DNA of 64,000 nt from Pseudobutyrivibrio sp. ACV-2 (GTDB taxonomy: Bacteria > Bacillota > Clostridia > Lachnospirales > Lachnospiraceae), in NCBI RefSeq assembly GCF_900107545.1, contig NZ_FNQZ01000001.1:496001-560000 (forward strand), written 5' to 3'. The notes under the pieces were generated by a model, which saw only the letters and a program-made list of their open reading frames with translations, had not been told where the DNA came from and ran no database searches. A program made the translations under genes and the position numbers. This document shows, one piece after another, positions 18,103-27,552 of this stretch (within the stretch, counting starts at the first letter, position 1; every line of letters starts with the position of its first letter).

Positions 18103-19083
18103 TTATCTTGGTAATACACCGTTTTTCTTTCTACATGTAAATAAAACTACAACTATAAAGATTATTGACTTAATTAAAAATGTCATATTTGTTGGCACTC
18201 CTATAAGTGGCAGTCCTACTGCAAGGATTGAATATGTAAATGAACCAACCACTGCACAGCTTACCTTTGAACGCATACCACCTGATAAAGGCATACCACC
18301 TAAAATCAACGCTATCATTACATTCATTTCAAAGCCTGTTCCTGTTGAATCTGAAGCTGATCCTGTGTAGCCCATCTGGAAAATAGCTGCTACGACTACC
18401 ATGACACCCATAATTACATAGCTAATAACCTTGAACTTTAATAAGTTTATTCCACATTGCTCTGCGGCAAGTGCGTTGGCACCGATGGCTCTTGCGTTTT
18501 TTCCAAACTTTGTAAAGTAAAACAGATAAGAAACAACAATTGTCTCTAATACAAGTACCAAAACCATAAGTCCTGTGCTTTTAAAAGCTGAAAAATCTAC
18601 AGAGCGAAGTGTAATATTTCTGCTTCCAAGCTTCGCATATGCGATAGAGCTCACACCCTGAAGTATCATCATAAACACTAGCGATGGAATAATCGGATGA
18701 ACCTTAAGTACCTGTCCTGCTCCACCATTAATAATAGCTATTACAATGGCTATAGCTGCTGAAATCAAAATGCCAGGAAGTAACGAGCCAGTTACATTTC
18801 CAAGCAAAACAATAAGCATTGCATAAACTCTAATCTGCGCACCAATACTAATATCCATATTTCCAAGTGAGTAAACAAATACTGCTCCAACTGACAATAA
18901 CGCTGTTACAATTACATTGGAGATGATATTTGCAAGCTTTGCCTGACTCCATATGTTCTCTCCGAAAAAAGGAGGAATGATTGTAAATACCAAAATACAG
19001 AAAATCAATCCGCCGTAGGATGCCACATCATTTATATGCGTTTTTAAGTATTCACTAACTTTATTCTTCTTTATCTCTTCCAT
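18103..19083 (-). CDS. Sugar ABC transporter permease (CUT2/RbsC-like), first copy
   Basis: A 326-residue multispanning membrane protein related to RbsC; LGNMDISIGAQ and LILGGMPLSGGMRSKV are typical of the family. Follows the ATPase gene by 10 nt with AAGGGG before the ATG. Partner of the permease at 15882-16886. Confidence 0.9.
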   Translation of the reverse strand: MEEIKKNKVSEYLKTHINDVASYGGLIFCILVFTIIPPFFGENIWSQAKLANIISNVIVTALLSVGAVFVYSLGNMDISIGAQIRVYAMLIVLLGNVTGSLLPGILISAAIAIVIAIINGGAGQVLKVHPIIPSLVFMMILQGVSSIAYAKLGSRNITLRSVDFSAFKSTGLMVLVLVLETIVVSYLFYFTKFGKNARAIGANALAAEQCGINLLKFKVISYVIMGVMVVVAAIFQMGYTGSASDSTGTGFEMNVMIALILGGMPLSGGMRSKVSCAVVGSFTYSILAVGLPLIGVPTNMTFLIKSIIFIVVVLFTCRKKNGVLPR

Positions 19084-19093
19084 TACAAACCCC

Positions 19094-20593
19094 TTAAATC
19101 ATGTACTCAATAATATCTGTCTGCTTTAGCTCAGGGCTTCTTTCAAATTCCTTTGTCACCTTGAAGTCCTTCATAATGATTATCTTGTCTGCCATTCCCA
19201 CAAGCTCTGAGAGCTCCTCAGATATCATTATTATTGCTTTGCCCTGTTTCTTCATGTTTTCAATAAGGGAATACATAGCTTGTTTTACGCCTATATCAAC
19301 GCCTCTGGTTGGACAATCCATGATGATTACCTCTGCCCCCTTTGCTGTCCATTTTGCAAAAGAAACCTTTTGCTTATTACCGCCTGATAATGTTCCTACC
19401 CATTGTTTGCCACTACCACATTTAATTCTAAAAGCTTCAATTTCTTTATCAGCCATTGCCTTTTCTGATTTAGGGCTGATGTAGGTTTTGTTCTCAAGTG
19501 CTGTCAATGAAGGAAGAACTATATTATCCTGAATTGAACCATCAAGAATAAGAGCCTCACTATCACGATTCTTTGATATATAACCTATTCCACTTTCAAT
19601 AGCCTGAAGTGGAGTCTTTATCTCCATACCATTTCTTATAACTCTTCCGCCTTCAAGCTTTTCAATCCCATAACAAATTCGTCCAATGTCATGCATTCCA
19701 CAACCTGAAAGTCCTCCGAAACCAATTATTTCTCCCTTGTGAACCTTTAGGTTAAAGTGCTTTATTTGTCCAAAGCTGACGTTTTTAAGCTCAAGTGCGA
19801 CCTCATCACTGTGGCTTGTATCGTAATCCTCTCGGTAATACTTCTCACCGATTTCACGTCCAACCATTAAATAGCGAATATTCTTTACTGCTGCAAGTGC
19901 ATGTATTTCATCCCCGTTTAATTCTCCAACAATATCTCCATCCCTTAGCACTGTAAGAACTGTACAATGTTCAAGGATTTCTTCCATGTCATGAGAAATA
20001 AATATTACTGTTTTGCCTTCATCAGCCATTTTGTGAATCAGTTTATAAAGAATTTCTCTTCCTTCCAAGGAAAGCGCTGTAGTTGTTTCATCTACTACCA
20101 ACACTTTTGTATCATCATTAACACATCGAACAATTTCAATAAGCTTTCTATCTTCAAAATTGTACATATCAATAGAATGATTTGCCTTGATGTGTTCTAA
20201 TCCGTATTTACGAAGCAGCTCATCTGCTGCTGCATTCATCTTTGACATACTGATAATTCCAAATTTAGAAAACTCAGCCTCTCTACCAGCAAATATATTC
20301 TGAGCAACAGTAACATGAGATATAGTATTTGCTTCCTGAAGGATCATTGATATGCCAGCATTTTGAGCCTCAATCATGCTCTTTGGCTTCCATGGCTTTC
20401 CCTGATAAAACATTTCACCCGAGTTAGCCTCCTGCATTCCTGCAATTATAGATGTTACTGTAGATTTACCTGAACCATTTTCCCCAACAAGTCCCCTTAT
20501 TTCACCAGGGTAGAATTTAATATCTACATCCTTTAGAGCAACGGTTGGTCCAAAAGCTTTATGAATGTGTTTTACTTCAATAATTGCTTCCAT
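19094..20593 (-). CDS. Sugar ABC transporter ATP-binding protein (RbsA/XylG-like, double ATPase)
   Basis: A 499-residue protein with two ABC domains, as usual for CUT2 importers. The first has Walker A GENGSGKST near residue 38 and Walker B VLVVDETT, but its signature region reads YNFEDRKL instead of LSGGQ; the second has a degenerate Walker A (GLSGCGMHD) with a good LSGGNKQKVSFAKW signature and IIMDCPTRGVD. The complementary degeneracy is normal in this family. First gene of the operon that ends in GH3, divergent from the AraC regulator. Confidence 0.93.
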   Translation of the reverse strand: MEAIIEVKHIHKAFGPTVALKDVDIKFYPGEIRGLVGENGSGKSTVTSIIAGMQEANSGEMFYQGKPWKPKSMIEAQNAGISMILQEANTISHVTVAQNIFAGREAEFSKFGIISMSKMNAAADELLRKYGLEHIKANHSIDMYNFEDRKLIEIVRCVNDDTKVLVVDETTTALSLEGREILYKLIHKMADEGKTVIFISHDMEEILEHCTVLTVLRDGDIVGELNGDEIHALAAVKNIRYLMVGREIGEKYYREDYDTSHSDEVALELKNVSFGQIKHFNLKVHKGEIIGFGGLSGCGMHDIGRICYGIEKLEGGRVIRNGMEIKTPLQAIESGIGYISKNRDSEALILDGSIQDNIVLPSLTALENKTYISPKSEKAMADKEIEAFRIKCGSGKQWVGTLSGGNKQKVSFAKWTAKGAEVIIMDCPTRGVDIGVKQAMYSLIENMKKQGKAIIMISEELSELVGMADKIIIMKDFKVTKEFERSPELKQTDIIEYMI

Positions 20594-20700
20594 AAATTCC
20601 CTTGCCTTTCCTTTTCAAATCTATGTATAAATAATATTTCCTGAGATGGTTTCAAACTAGACAATTATTAATGAGAGTTAGCACAATATTACGATTTATA

Positions 20701-20728
20701 TTGATTTTTAGTATTTTTAGGCTATGAT
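20701..20728 (+). promoter_or_regulatory. Promoter candidate for the AraC-type regulator
   Basis: TTGATT, 16 bp, TATGAT, about 35 bp before the ATG. The 20594-20763 intergenic space must also hold the divergent ABC operon promoter; a TTGAAA lies near 20650 on the minus strand but its -10 is ambiguous. Confidence 0.45.
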
Positions 20729-20763
20729 ATTAACAATTAGAGTTTTTATAAGAAGAGGTTATT

Positions 20764-21987
20764 ATGTATAGATATGAATTAGATTCAATAATTGAAGATT
20801 TAGCCACTGCATATAGAGTAGATATACATCATGTTACGCAAGAGACTACAGATTTATTATTCTTAGATCACGGATTTCGTAAATACGTATATGGCGATTT
20901 TGATTATAGCCTGCTTTTTAACGACATGATTCATGACATCGAAGATACCACTCCTGTATCCTATATAGACAGCTTTGGGGTAAATTATCTTATATTCAAA
21001 GAAAATCTTCCTCAAACCTCTGATGAAAGGTACACAATACTTGGAGCATACACTACAGAATCCTACAGTCAACTAAATCTAACGTCTCTACTTAATAGTA
21101 ATGGCGTTCCGCTTTCTATGCTTGAAAATGTATCTTCATTCTTTAATAGATGCCCGGTAATTAATGATATTCAGCAATGGCATACACTCATTATCCGTCT
21201 TTTATACAGATACTATGGTCGCGAGGTATCGATACAGTACAGACAGTTTTCCACTGATTCCTTGTCGACAGCTGTAAACTATGAAAAACTCAATTCCATT
21301 CCAGATTCCATGGTTCAATTTGCTGAACTGGAAGAACGTTATGAGGTTGAAAACAGATTGATAAAGGCTGTAACAGCAGGTGATACATCATCTGCCTTAA
21401 ACATTACAAATGAATTTATGAAATATAGAATGGCACCTAGAATTTCTGATCCAATCCGTGATGCCAAGGACATGGTAATCGCTGTAAATACTTTGCTTAG
21501 AAAAGCAGCAGAATCAGCATATGTTGCCCCATTATATATAGACAACCTAAATGCAAAGCTAACAATAGATATTGAAAACTGCAGCACGGTTTCTCAGGTT
21601 TACTCCGTAAACTCAAATATCATAAGAAGATACTGTATGTTGGTTAAAACCTACTCTAGAGCAAATTATCACAGCATTATCAGAGATACCTTGAACTATA
21701 TAGATGTGCATTATCAGGAAGAGCTTTCCTTAAGCTTCTTTGCCCAAAAATTTACTGTAACAAAAAACTACCTGTCCGCTTTATTTCACGAACAGGTAGG
21801 TATGACCTTAACTGATTATATAAATAGTACTCGAATACAGCACTCACTCCTTTTGTTAAACACTACTGATAACTCTATGTCTGATATCGCTATCGCCTGT
21901 GGTTTTAACGATGCCAACTACTTCACCCGAGCATTTAAAAAACATAAAGGAAAGAGTCCATCTGAATATCGCAAAAGTCTTAGATAG
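20764..21987 (+). CDS. AraC-family transcriptional regulator
   Basis: A 407-residue DNA-binding regulator. The last 100 residues are a standard double helix-turn-helix AraC domain (LSLSFFAQKFTVTKNYLSALF, then MSDIAIACGFNDANYFTRAFKKHKGKSPSEYRK). The N-terminal 300 residues are not a cupin that I recognise and may be the sensory part. Placed divergently from the CUT2 sugar operon, it probably controls that operon in response to its sugar. Ribosome site AGAGG is 6 nt from the ATG. Confidence 0.92.
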   Translation: MYRYELDSIIEDLATAYRVDIHHVTQETTDLLFLDHGFRKYVYGDFDYSLLFNDMIHDIEDTTPVSYIDSFGVNYLIFKENLPQTSDERYTILGAYTTESYSQLNLTSLLNSNGVPLSMLENVSSFFNRCPVINDIQQWHTLIIRLLYRYYGREVSIQYRQFSTDSLSTAVNYEKLNSIPDSMVQFAELEERYEVENRLIKAVTAGDTSSALNITNEFMKYRMAPRISDPIRDAKDMVIAVNTLLRKAAESAYVAPLYIDNLNAKLTIDIENCSTVSQVYSVNSNIIRRYCMLVKTYSRANYHSIIRDTLNYIDVHYQEELSLSFFAQKFTVTKNYLSALFHEQVGMTLTDYINSTRIQHSLLLLNTTDNSMSDIAIACGFNDANYFTRAFKKHKGKSPSEYRKSLR

Positions 21988-21991
21988 TTTA

Positions 21992-22624
21992 CTACTTACA
22001 GATATCTAACAAATCCTTAAAGCTATCCATCTTGTAGGTAACATTAGGATGCTCTGTAGCTTCTCCAAGTCCTGCACTTTCAAAGCCACCATCAAAAGCA
22101 GCCTGGATACCAGCCTTTGCATCCTCTACTACAAGACAATTCTCCGGGGTTTCTCCTAGAAACTCTGCTGCCTTAAGAAAGACCTCTGGATCTGGCTTTG
22201 ATTTTGTGATATTTGTTCCATCAGAAATGGCATCAAAGAAATCGGCAAGTCCTAGCTGGTTTAAAATCATTTTAGTGTTTTTGCTTGAAGATCCAATCGC
22301 AAGCTTATAACCACGTGTTCGCAAACTTTCAAGAGTAATCTTTACTTCCTCTGATAAATCAGCCGGGCTCATTTCTTTTAAAAGCTCAACATAGGTTGCA
22401 TTTTTTTCAGCAGCCATGTATTCCTTTTCTTCTTCAGTATATTGCTTTGTGGCTTTCTCCAAAATAATATCTAAGCTAGCCATTCTAGAAACACCCCTAA
22501 GGCGATTGTTTATATCCTCATCAAAATAAATTCCGTTTTTATCTGCAAGCTTCTTCCATGCAATATAATGGTATTTGTCTGTAAAACAAATAACTCCATC
22601 TAAATCAAAAATTACTGCCTTCAT
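21992..22624 (-). CDS. Beta-phosphoglucomutase-like HAD phosphatase
   Basis: A 210-residue HAD-superfamily protein: motif I DLDGVICFTD at residues 8-17, motif II GSSSKNT near 112, motif III SKPDPEVF near 145 and acid motif VVEDAKAGIQA. The cap sequence RLRGVSRMASLDIIL matches beta-phosphoglucomutases, which interconvert beta-glucose 1-phosphate and glucose 6-phosphate, but generic sugar phosphatase activity cannot be excluded. It converges on the AraC gene with only 4 nt between stops. Confidence 0.85.
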   Translation of the reverse strand: MKAVIFDLDGVICFTDKYHYIAWKKLADKNGIYFDEDINNRLRGVSRMASLDIILEKATKQYTEEEKEYMAAEKNATYVELLKEMSPADLSEEVKITLESLRTRGYKLAIGSSSKNTKMILNQLGLADFFDAISDGTNITKSKPDPEVFLKAAEFLGETPENCLVVEDAKAGIQAAFDGGFESAGLGEATEHPNVTYKMDSFKDLLDICK

Positions 22625-22784
22625 AAATCTGTTTCCTCTCCTTCTGTCATTCCCTCATAGGAACTGTGATTATTATGGAGAAAAAAAGAAACTGATTCAA
22701 TCGGATTTACCGGCCTATTTTACGCTATTTCCTAACAATTTTAAGTTCGATTTAAATTAACGTTTTTAAGGAGTTATGACTATA

Positions 22785-23576
22785 TTAATAGCATCTACTA
22801 TCTGGAATAATAAATGGCGAACATGAAATAGGATCTTCTATTACTATGCTATCAAGACCATATATCTCTTTGATATTTTCTGAAGTAATAATTTCTGCAG
22901 GGGTTCCCTGACAGATAAGCTTTCCCTTTTTCATTGCAAAAATATAGTCTGCATATCTTGAGGAAAGATTTATATCATGAAGCACCATGACGATTGTTGT
23001 GCCCCGCTTTTGGTTTAATTCCTTTAACAAATCAAGGATTTCCACCTGATATGCAATATCAAGGAATGTGGTAGGCTCGTCTAAAAATAAAATATCTGTC
23101 TGCTGTGCCAAAGATAATGCTATAAACACACGCTGTCTTTGTCCACCTGAAAGCTCATCTATGCTGGCATCAGCCAAATCATTAATTCCCATAAAACACA
23201 TAGCTTCGCTTATGGCCTCATAGTCGTGCTTGCTGAGCGGCGTCATAAATTTGCGATATGGAAATCTTCCTCTGGCCACCAAGTCTGCCACCTTTATTCC
23301 CTCTGGGGCGATTGAATTCTGTGGAAGAAGCCCTATTGTTTTGGCAAGGGTTTTAGAATTTATGCTGGAAATATTTTTTCCATCTAATGTCACCTGTCCT
23401 TCAGCTGGACATAACAACCTGCAAAATGTTTTAAGCATAGTAGATTTACCACTACCATTTGATCCTAAAATAACACTGATTTTATTCTGAGGAATGGTTA
23501 TATCTACACCATGCAGAATTTCCTTATCAGAATATCCTGCATGAATTTGTTCAGCTCTAAGAATGTTTTCACTCAC
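22785..23576 (-). CDS. Ferric-siderophore type ABC transporter ATP-binding protein
   Basis: A 263-residue FepC/FhuC-like ATPase: Walker A GSNGSGKST near residue 36, signature LSGGQRQRVFIALSL, Walker B ILFLDEPTTFLD. The start is a GTG at 23576 that shares its G with the TAG stop of the upstream permease (TAGTG), behind an AAAGGAG site; a longer in-frame reading upstream overlaps the permease and carries no family sequence. Last gene of the four-gene iron importer operon. Confidence 0.92.
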   Translation of the reverse strand: MSENILRAEQIHAGYSDKEILHGVDITIPQNKISVILGSNGSGKSTMLKTFCRLLCPAEGQVTLDGKNISSINSKTLAKTIGLLPQNSIAPEGIKVADLVARGRFPYRKFMTPLSKHDYEAISEAMCFMGINDLADASIDELSGGQRQRVFIALSLAQQTDILFLDEPTTFLDIAYQVEILDLLKELNQKRGTTIVMVLHDINLSSRYADYIFAMKKGKLICQGTPAEIITSENIKEIYGLDSIVIEDPISCSPFIIPDSRCY

Positions 23577-24604
23577 TAGACCTTTTCTCCTTTGTTGATG
23601 TTGATGAGTAAATATAGTAAATAAGGCGCTCCGAGAATTCCTGTGATTACACCTACCGGATATCTGGTTGGAAGCAGGTTTTGTCCCACAAAATCTGCTG
23701 CAAGTACAATGCACGCTCCAACTAAACCTGCGCTTACTGTATTAGTCTGTCTTTTACCACAAATCCTTGTAGCAATTGGTCCTGACAAAAAAGCGATTGA
23801 GGAAATAGGGCCTGTTACAGACGTTGCAAATGCAATTAATACAACTGCCAGAATTATAATGATTATTCTCGATAGATTTACATTTATTCCAAGCACTGTT
23901 GCGTAGGCATCCCCAAGCTCAAGCCCCTTTAGGATATTGCCCATAAACATAATCCCACCGGTTATTATAATAACTACAAAAATAAGTAGTGGAAGTCCAT
24001 CAGACTTAATATCGTTTAGATTTCCTGTCATCCATCTCATGGCTGATGGCACATCATATTCTGCCCCCTTTAAAACCATCCAGTTTATAAGTGCTGTAAA
24101 AAATGCCTGTGCACCTATACCTGTAAGTATGAGTCTGGCTCCAGAATATCCACCTTTAGTTGCAATCCAATATATAGCCCCTGCTGCAGCCAAACCAGAA
24201 ATTAGAGCCATAACCGAAACAGCTCCATTTGAGGCATGTAAATACAAAATTCCATATACAGCTGCCACTGTAGAGCCCGTTGAAACGCCTATTATGTCCG
24301 GGCTGGCAAGTGGATTTCTAAGCAATGTCTGAAAGGTATTTCCAGCTACACCAAATGCAATACCGCAAAATACTGCTGCAATTGTTCTTGGTAAACGGAG
24401 ATTTTTAATTATATATGCACCCTTGATTCCATCCTGCCCCATGAGCACTTTAAACACATCTGAAAGTGGATATGTTGCATTAGTGCCTAATGTCATATTT
24501 ATGCAAATAAGGGAAAGCAGCATCAAAAGAATAATACACAAAATCAAGTTATATCTCTTTTTACGCTTTTCAATTCCCACTAAAAAGCCTTTGTTTTCTA
24601 TCAT
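23576..24604 (-). CDS. FecCD-family ABC transporter permease, second subunit
   Basis: About 342 residues with nine to ten membrane spans and FecCD family text (LRLPRTIAAVFCGIAFGVAGNTFQ; NPLASPDIIGVSTGS; GPISSIAFLSGPIATRI). It pairs with the upstream permease to move ferric-siderophore, haem or cobalamin. The ATG at 24604 overlaps the upstream stop (ATGA). Confidence 0.92.
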   Translation of the reverse strand: MIENKGFLVGIEKRKKRYNLILCIILLMLLSLICINMTLGTNATYPLSDVFKVLMGQDGIKGAYIIKNLRLPRTIAAVFCGIAFGVAGNTFQTLLRNPLASPDIIGVSTGSTVAAVYGILYLHASNGAVSVMALISGLAAAGAIYWIATKGGYSGARLILTGIGAQAFFTALINWMVLKGAEYDVPSAMRWMTGNLNDIKSDGLPLLIFVVIIITGGIMFMGNILKGLELGDAYATVLGINVNLSRIIIIILAVVLIAFATSVTGPISSIAFLSGPIATRICGKRQTNTVSAGLVGACIVLAADFVGQNLLPTRYPVGVITGILGAPYLLYLLININKGEKV

Positions 24605-25599
24605 ATATTTGCCACCTTTGCCCTTCTTATAATTGCAATAAAGCAAGGTGCACCGATAAGTGCTGTCATAATTCCTGATTCCAACTCACCTGGTCTTCCA
24701 AGCAATCTGCCAAGCACATCAGAAATCACAAGTATGCTTCCTCCATATAAAGCGCTGATAAGTATCAGCTTCTTTTGCTCAGAGCCTACAAGTAGTCTGA
24801 TTAAATGAGGAATCATAAGTCCTATAAAGCTGATTGGACCAGCAAGTGCTGTTATGGATGAGCAAAGTAGCACTCCACATACTGCAGCAATAAGTCTTGT
24901 ACGATTAACATTTAATCCCAAAGCTGTGGCTGTTTCCTCTGATAAAAGTAAAGTGTTTAAATCTGAAGATATAAAAACACTTACGATCAATGAAATGATT
25001 ACAACAGGAAGAATTAATAAAATATCCTCATTACTTGCACCACCCACACTTCCAATCTGCCAAAATCTAAAGGATGTCATAACACTTGAATCAGGCATAA
25101 CAAATACACTAACGAGTGATGAAAGGGCTGTTGAAATAGCAGCACCGGAAAGGGCAAGCTTTATAGGTGTTGCTCCACCATAGCCCATAGATGCCAGCTT
25201 ATATACTAAAATTGCTGTAAGCATAGCTCCTAAAAAAGCAAGTGATATATAAGATAGCTTTGATTGAATATTAAAAACAGAAATTCCTATTACGATAAAA
25301 AGTGATGCTCCTGTGTTAACACCTAGTATGCTTGGGTCGGCAATTGGATTTCTGGTTATGGTCTGCATCAATACACCAGAAACACTAAGTGCAGCTCCTG
25401 CCAAAATCCCAAAAACGGTACGTGGAATTCGGGCCTGCACCACATTCACATTGTAATTTTCTATATTTCGTCCAAGTACTGCATCTATAACATCAGCAAA
25501 ACCTACGGATTTTGCTCCGTAGGTTATTGAAAGCATTGATGCAATAATAAGAATTACTGTACCTGTAATTATTGTAAGATATATCTTTTTATTACTCAT
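24601..25599 (-). CDS. FecCD-family ABC transporter permease, first subunit
   Basis: A 332-residue polytopic protein of the same family (RIPRTVFGILAGAALSVSGVLMQ; NPIADPSILGVNTGASL; GPISFIGLMIPHLIRL). Its ATG lies inside the end of the binding-protein gene, so the two are translationally coupled. Confidence 0.93.
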   Translation of the reverse strand: MSNKKIYLTIITGTVILIIASMLSITYGAKSVGFADVIDAVLGRNIENYNVNVVQARIPRTVFGILAGAALSVSGVLMQTITRNPIADPSILGVNTGASLFIVIGISVFNIQSKLSYISLAFLGAMLTAILVYKLASMGYGGATPIKLALSGAAISTALSSLVSVFVMPDSSVMTSFRFWQIGSVGGASNEDILLILPVVIISLIVSVFISSDLNTLLLSEETATALGLNVNRTRLIAAVCGVLLCSSITALAGPISFIGLMIPHLIRLLVGSEQKKLILISALYGGSILVISDVLGRLLGRPGELESGIMTALIGAPCFIAIIRRAKVANI

Positions 25600-26647
25600 T
25601 TACCTTGCTGGCTGCCTCATTTAATACTGTCAAATAATCATCAATTGCATAAGGGATAGATAAAATGGAAGGTGTAGTTGCTGCTGCAAGTACTGATGTA
25701 GAATCAAGAAGTACAACTGCACCATTTTTAACTGCTGGAATCTGGCTCATAAGTGGATCAGCCTGCATTGCCTCAAGCAATCCCTCGTCACCATAGCACA
25801 CCATGATATCCACATCTGAAAGAATATCTGCATTTTCTCTTGAAATAGTTACTGAGAATTCTTCAGTATCTTCACCTAATTTATGAATACTATCTGGTGT
25901 TGCAAGCCCTAAATCATTTAAATATGCTGCTCTAGGATCTGCTGGTAAATATGCGTAGAAGGTACTCATATCATCCTGTGATACCCAGAAAAATCCTGCT
26001 GTCTTTCCATCTAAGTCTGGATATTCAGCTAACTTATCTGCAATGAGCTTGTCTGTTTCTGCTACAAGCTCCTCGCCTTTTTCCTTCATGCCTACCGCTG
26101 TAGCATTTGTAATCATCTGCTCTCTCCAGGTAGTCTTCCATGCTATCTCAGCGAAAGGAACTGTTGGTGCAATTTCTGAAAGCTGATTATACTCATCCTC
26201 TGAAAATCCTGAATATGAAGCTACAATTGCATCAGGCTCTGCTACTGCAATAGCCTCAAAATCCCAGCTAGTCTCGTCGTTAAATACATTAGGTGAGTCT
26301 ACTCCAAGCTCTGTAAAGGCATCCTTTGTCCATAAATGAAGCTTGTCCTCTGTTACAGCTCCATAATTTGCTGCTGATACACCTACTGGAACGATTCCAA
26401 GTGCAAGCATTGTGTCCTGGTTGCCCCAGCCTAATGTAACTACACGCTCTGGCTTGCTTTCAATGACTGTCTGTCCGTATGCATGCTCCATAGTGATTGG
26501 GAAACCTTCAGTCGCTTCCAAATTACTTGCAGCCGCTATATTATCTGAAGCCTCACCTACTGCCTCGTTATTTGTGGTTCCACATGCCATAAATGCAGAT
26601 GTAGCCACTGCAGCAGTGAGCATCAATGATGTTATCTTCTTTTTCAT
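25592..26647 (-). CDS. Ferric-siderophore type substrate-binding lipoprotein (FepB/FhuD-like)
   Basis: A 351-residue lipoprotein with lipobox FMAC (Cys22), then a TroA/FepB-type fold: ESKPERVVTLGWGNQDTMLALG and EPDAIVASYSGFS are typical of iron-siderophore binding proteins. It delivers ligand to the permeases downstream. Ribosome site AGGAGG. First gene of the operon; the promoter carries paired operators, consistent with metal control. Ferric-siderophore is the likeliest ligand, but haem or cobalamin remain possible. Confidence 0.9.
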   Translation of the reverse strand: MKKKITSLMLTAAVATSAFMACGTTNNEAVGEASDNIAAASNLEATEGFPITMEHAYGQTVIESKPERVVTLGWGNQDTMLALGIVPVGVSAANYGAVTEDKLHLWTKDAFTELGVDSPNVFNDETSWDFEAIAVAEPDAIVASYSGFSEDEYNQLSEIAPTVPFAEIAWKTTWREQMITNATAVGMKEKGEELVAETDKLIADKLAEYPDLDGKTAGFFWVSQDDMSTFYAYLPADPRAAYLNDLGLATPDSIHKLGEDTEEFSVTISRENADILSDVDIMVCYGDEGLLEAMQADPLMSQIPAVKNGAVVLLDSTSVLAAATTPSILSIPYAIDDYLTVLNEAASKVNE

Positions 26648-26683
26648 GTTGTTATTCCTCCTGATAGTTAAAGCTTATATCTG

Positions 26684-26697
26684 TTAGACTTCGCTAA
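26684..26697. promoter_or_regulatory. Operator O1, TTAG-N6-CTAA dyad
   Basis: TTAGACTTCGCTAA lies within a longer perfect 7-bp arm dyad (CTGTTAG...CTAACAG, 26681-26700), positioned from about +1 to +20 of the iron importer promoter. A repressor bound here would block initiation. Its form is like DtxR/IdeR-type iron boxes (inference). Confidence 0.6.
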
Positions 26698-26706
26698 CAG
26701 GTCATT

Positions 26707-26735
26707 ACTTTACCATAGAAAGTTAGTGGTGTCAA
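26707..26735 (-). promoter_or_regulatory. Iron importer operon promoter
   Basis: Consensus TTGACA, 17 bp, TAAAGT on the minus strand, about 60 bp upstream of the binding-protein ATG, bracketed by two related dyads. Confidence 0.75.
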
Positions 26736-26742
26736 ATCTATT

Positions 26743-26756
26743 TTAGCGCAATCTAA
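26743..26756. promoter_or_regulatory. Operator O2, TTAG-N6-CTAA dyad
   Basis: Reads TTAGATTGCGCTAA on the minus strand and matches O1 at 12 of 14 bases in inverted orientation. It lies just upstream of the -35 box. Confidence 0.55.
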
Positions 26757-26770
26757 CATGTAAAATAAAA

Positions 26771-26825
26771 GTGCACCCTGGTTTACAAGCTTTTATGATA
26801 AAAAAGCTCATTTACCAGGATGCAC
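26771..26825 (-). terminator. Terminator after lrgB
   Basis: Long imperfect hairpin of about 24 bp (outer arms GTGCATCCTGGT and ACCAGGGTGCAC) followed by TTTTATTTTA on the minus strand. Confidence 0.85.
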
Positions 26826-26859
26826 ATCCTAATTTTATTATTATATTTCTACTCCTTTA

Positions 26860-27552
26860 TTAGATTAAGCCTGCAAATAATGAGGCAAGTACTACAGTAA
26901 GCACTCCTGCCACTGCAATAGAAAGTGAACTCATAGCACCTTCCACATCACCAAGCTCCATTGCCTTGGCAGTTCCAATTGCATGTGCTGCTGTTCCAAA
27001 TGCAAGCCCCTTAGAAATCGGCTCATGAATTCTAAATATTTTGCAGATAAGCTCTCCAAAGATATTGCCTAAAACTCCTGTAATAACGATTACTGCAACA
27101 GTGATGGTAACATATCCGCCAAGCTCCTCTGAAACACCCATCCCAATGGCTGTGGTGATCGATTTTGGAAGCAGTGTAACATAGTTGGCATGATTGAGTC
27201 CCATCAAGCGAGCCAAAATGAATACTGTCACAAGGCTTGTGAGCACTCCTGCAGTTACCCCTAGCATAACTGCACTGGCGTTTTTCTTTAAAAGCTCCCA
27301 TTCCTCATAAAGTGGAATGGCAAGACATACAGTAGCTGGAGTGAGCAGCCAGCTTAAATATTTTGCACCTTCATTGTAGGTTTCATAATCTACATGGGAA
27401 CCTATTAAAACAAGGATTGTTACGATAATAGATATCAACAACGGATTAAAAAATCCAAAACCAAATTTTCTTTTGAGCTTTGCGCCAATTGCGTAGGAAA
27501 TCAAGCTGATAGTTACTCCTGCGTAGGCGCTGTTTTGCATAAACTCTACCAT
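26860..27552 (-). CDS. lrgB: LrgB/CidB family membrane protein
   Basis: A 230-residue polytopic membrane protein with the LrgB core (LLPKSITTAIGMGVSEELGG and GTAAHAIGTAKAMELG). In other Firmicutes the LrgA/LrgB pair modulates murein hydrolase activity, lysis or export of small metabolites such as pyruvate or glycolate. Its start overlaps the lrgA stop (TAATG). Confidence 0.92.
   Translation of the reverse strand: MVEFMQNSAYAGVTISLISYAIGAKLKRKFGFGFFNPLLISIIVTILVLIGSHVDYETYNEGAKYLSWLLTPATVCLAIPLYEEWELLKKNASAVMLGVTAGVLTSLVTVFILARLMGLNHANYVTLLPKSITTAIGMGVSEELGGYVTITVAVIVITGVLGNIFGELICKIFRIHEPISKGLAFGTAAHAIGTAKAMELGDVEGAMSSLSIAVAGVLTVVLASLFAGLI

Noticed and set aside
23577-23714. N-terminal extension on the siderophore ATPase
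   Set aside because: Cys/His/Arg-rich text is out-of-frame permease coding; the GTG at 23576 has the ribosome site and the ABC fold starts there.
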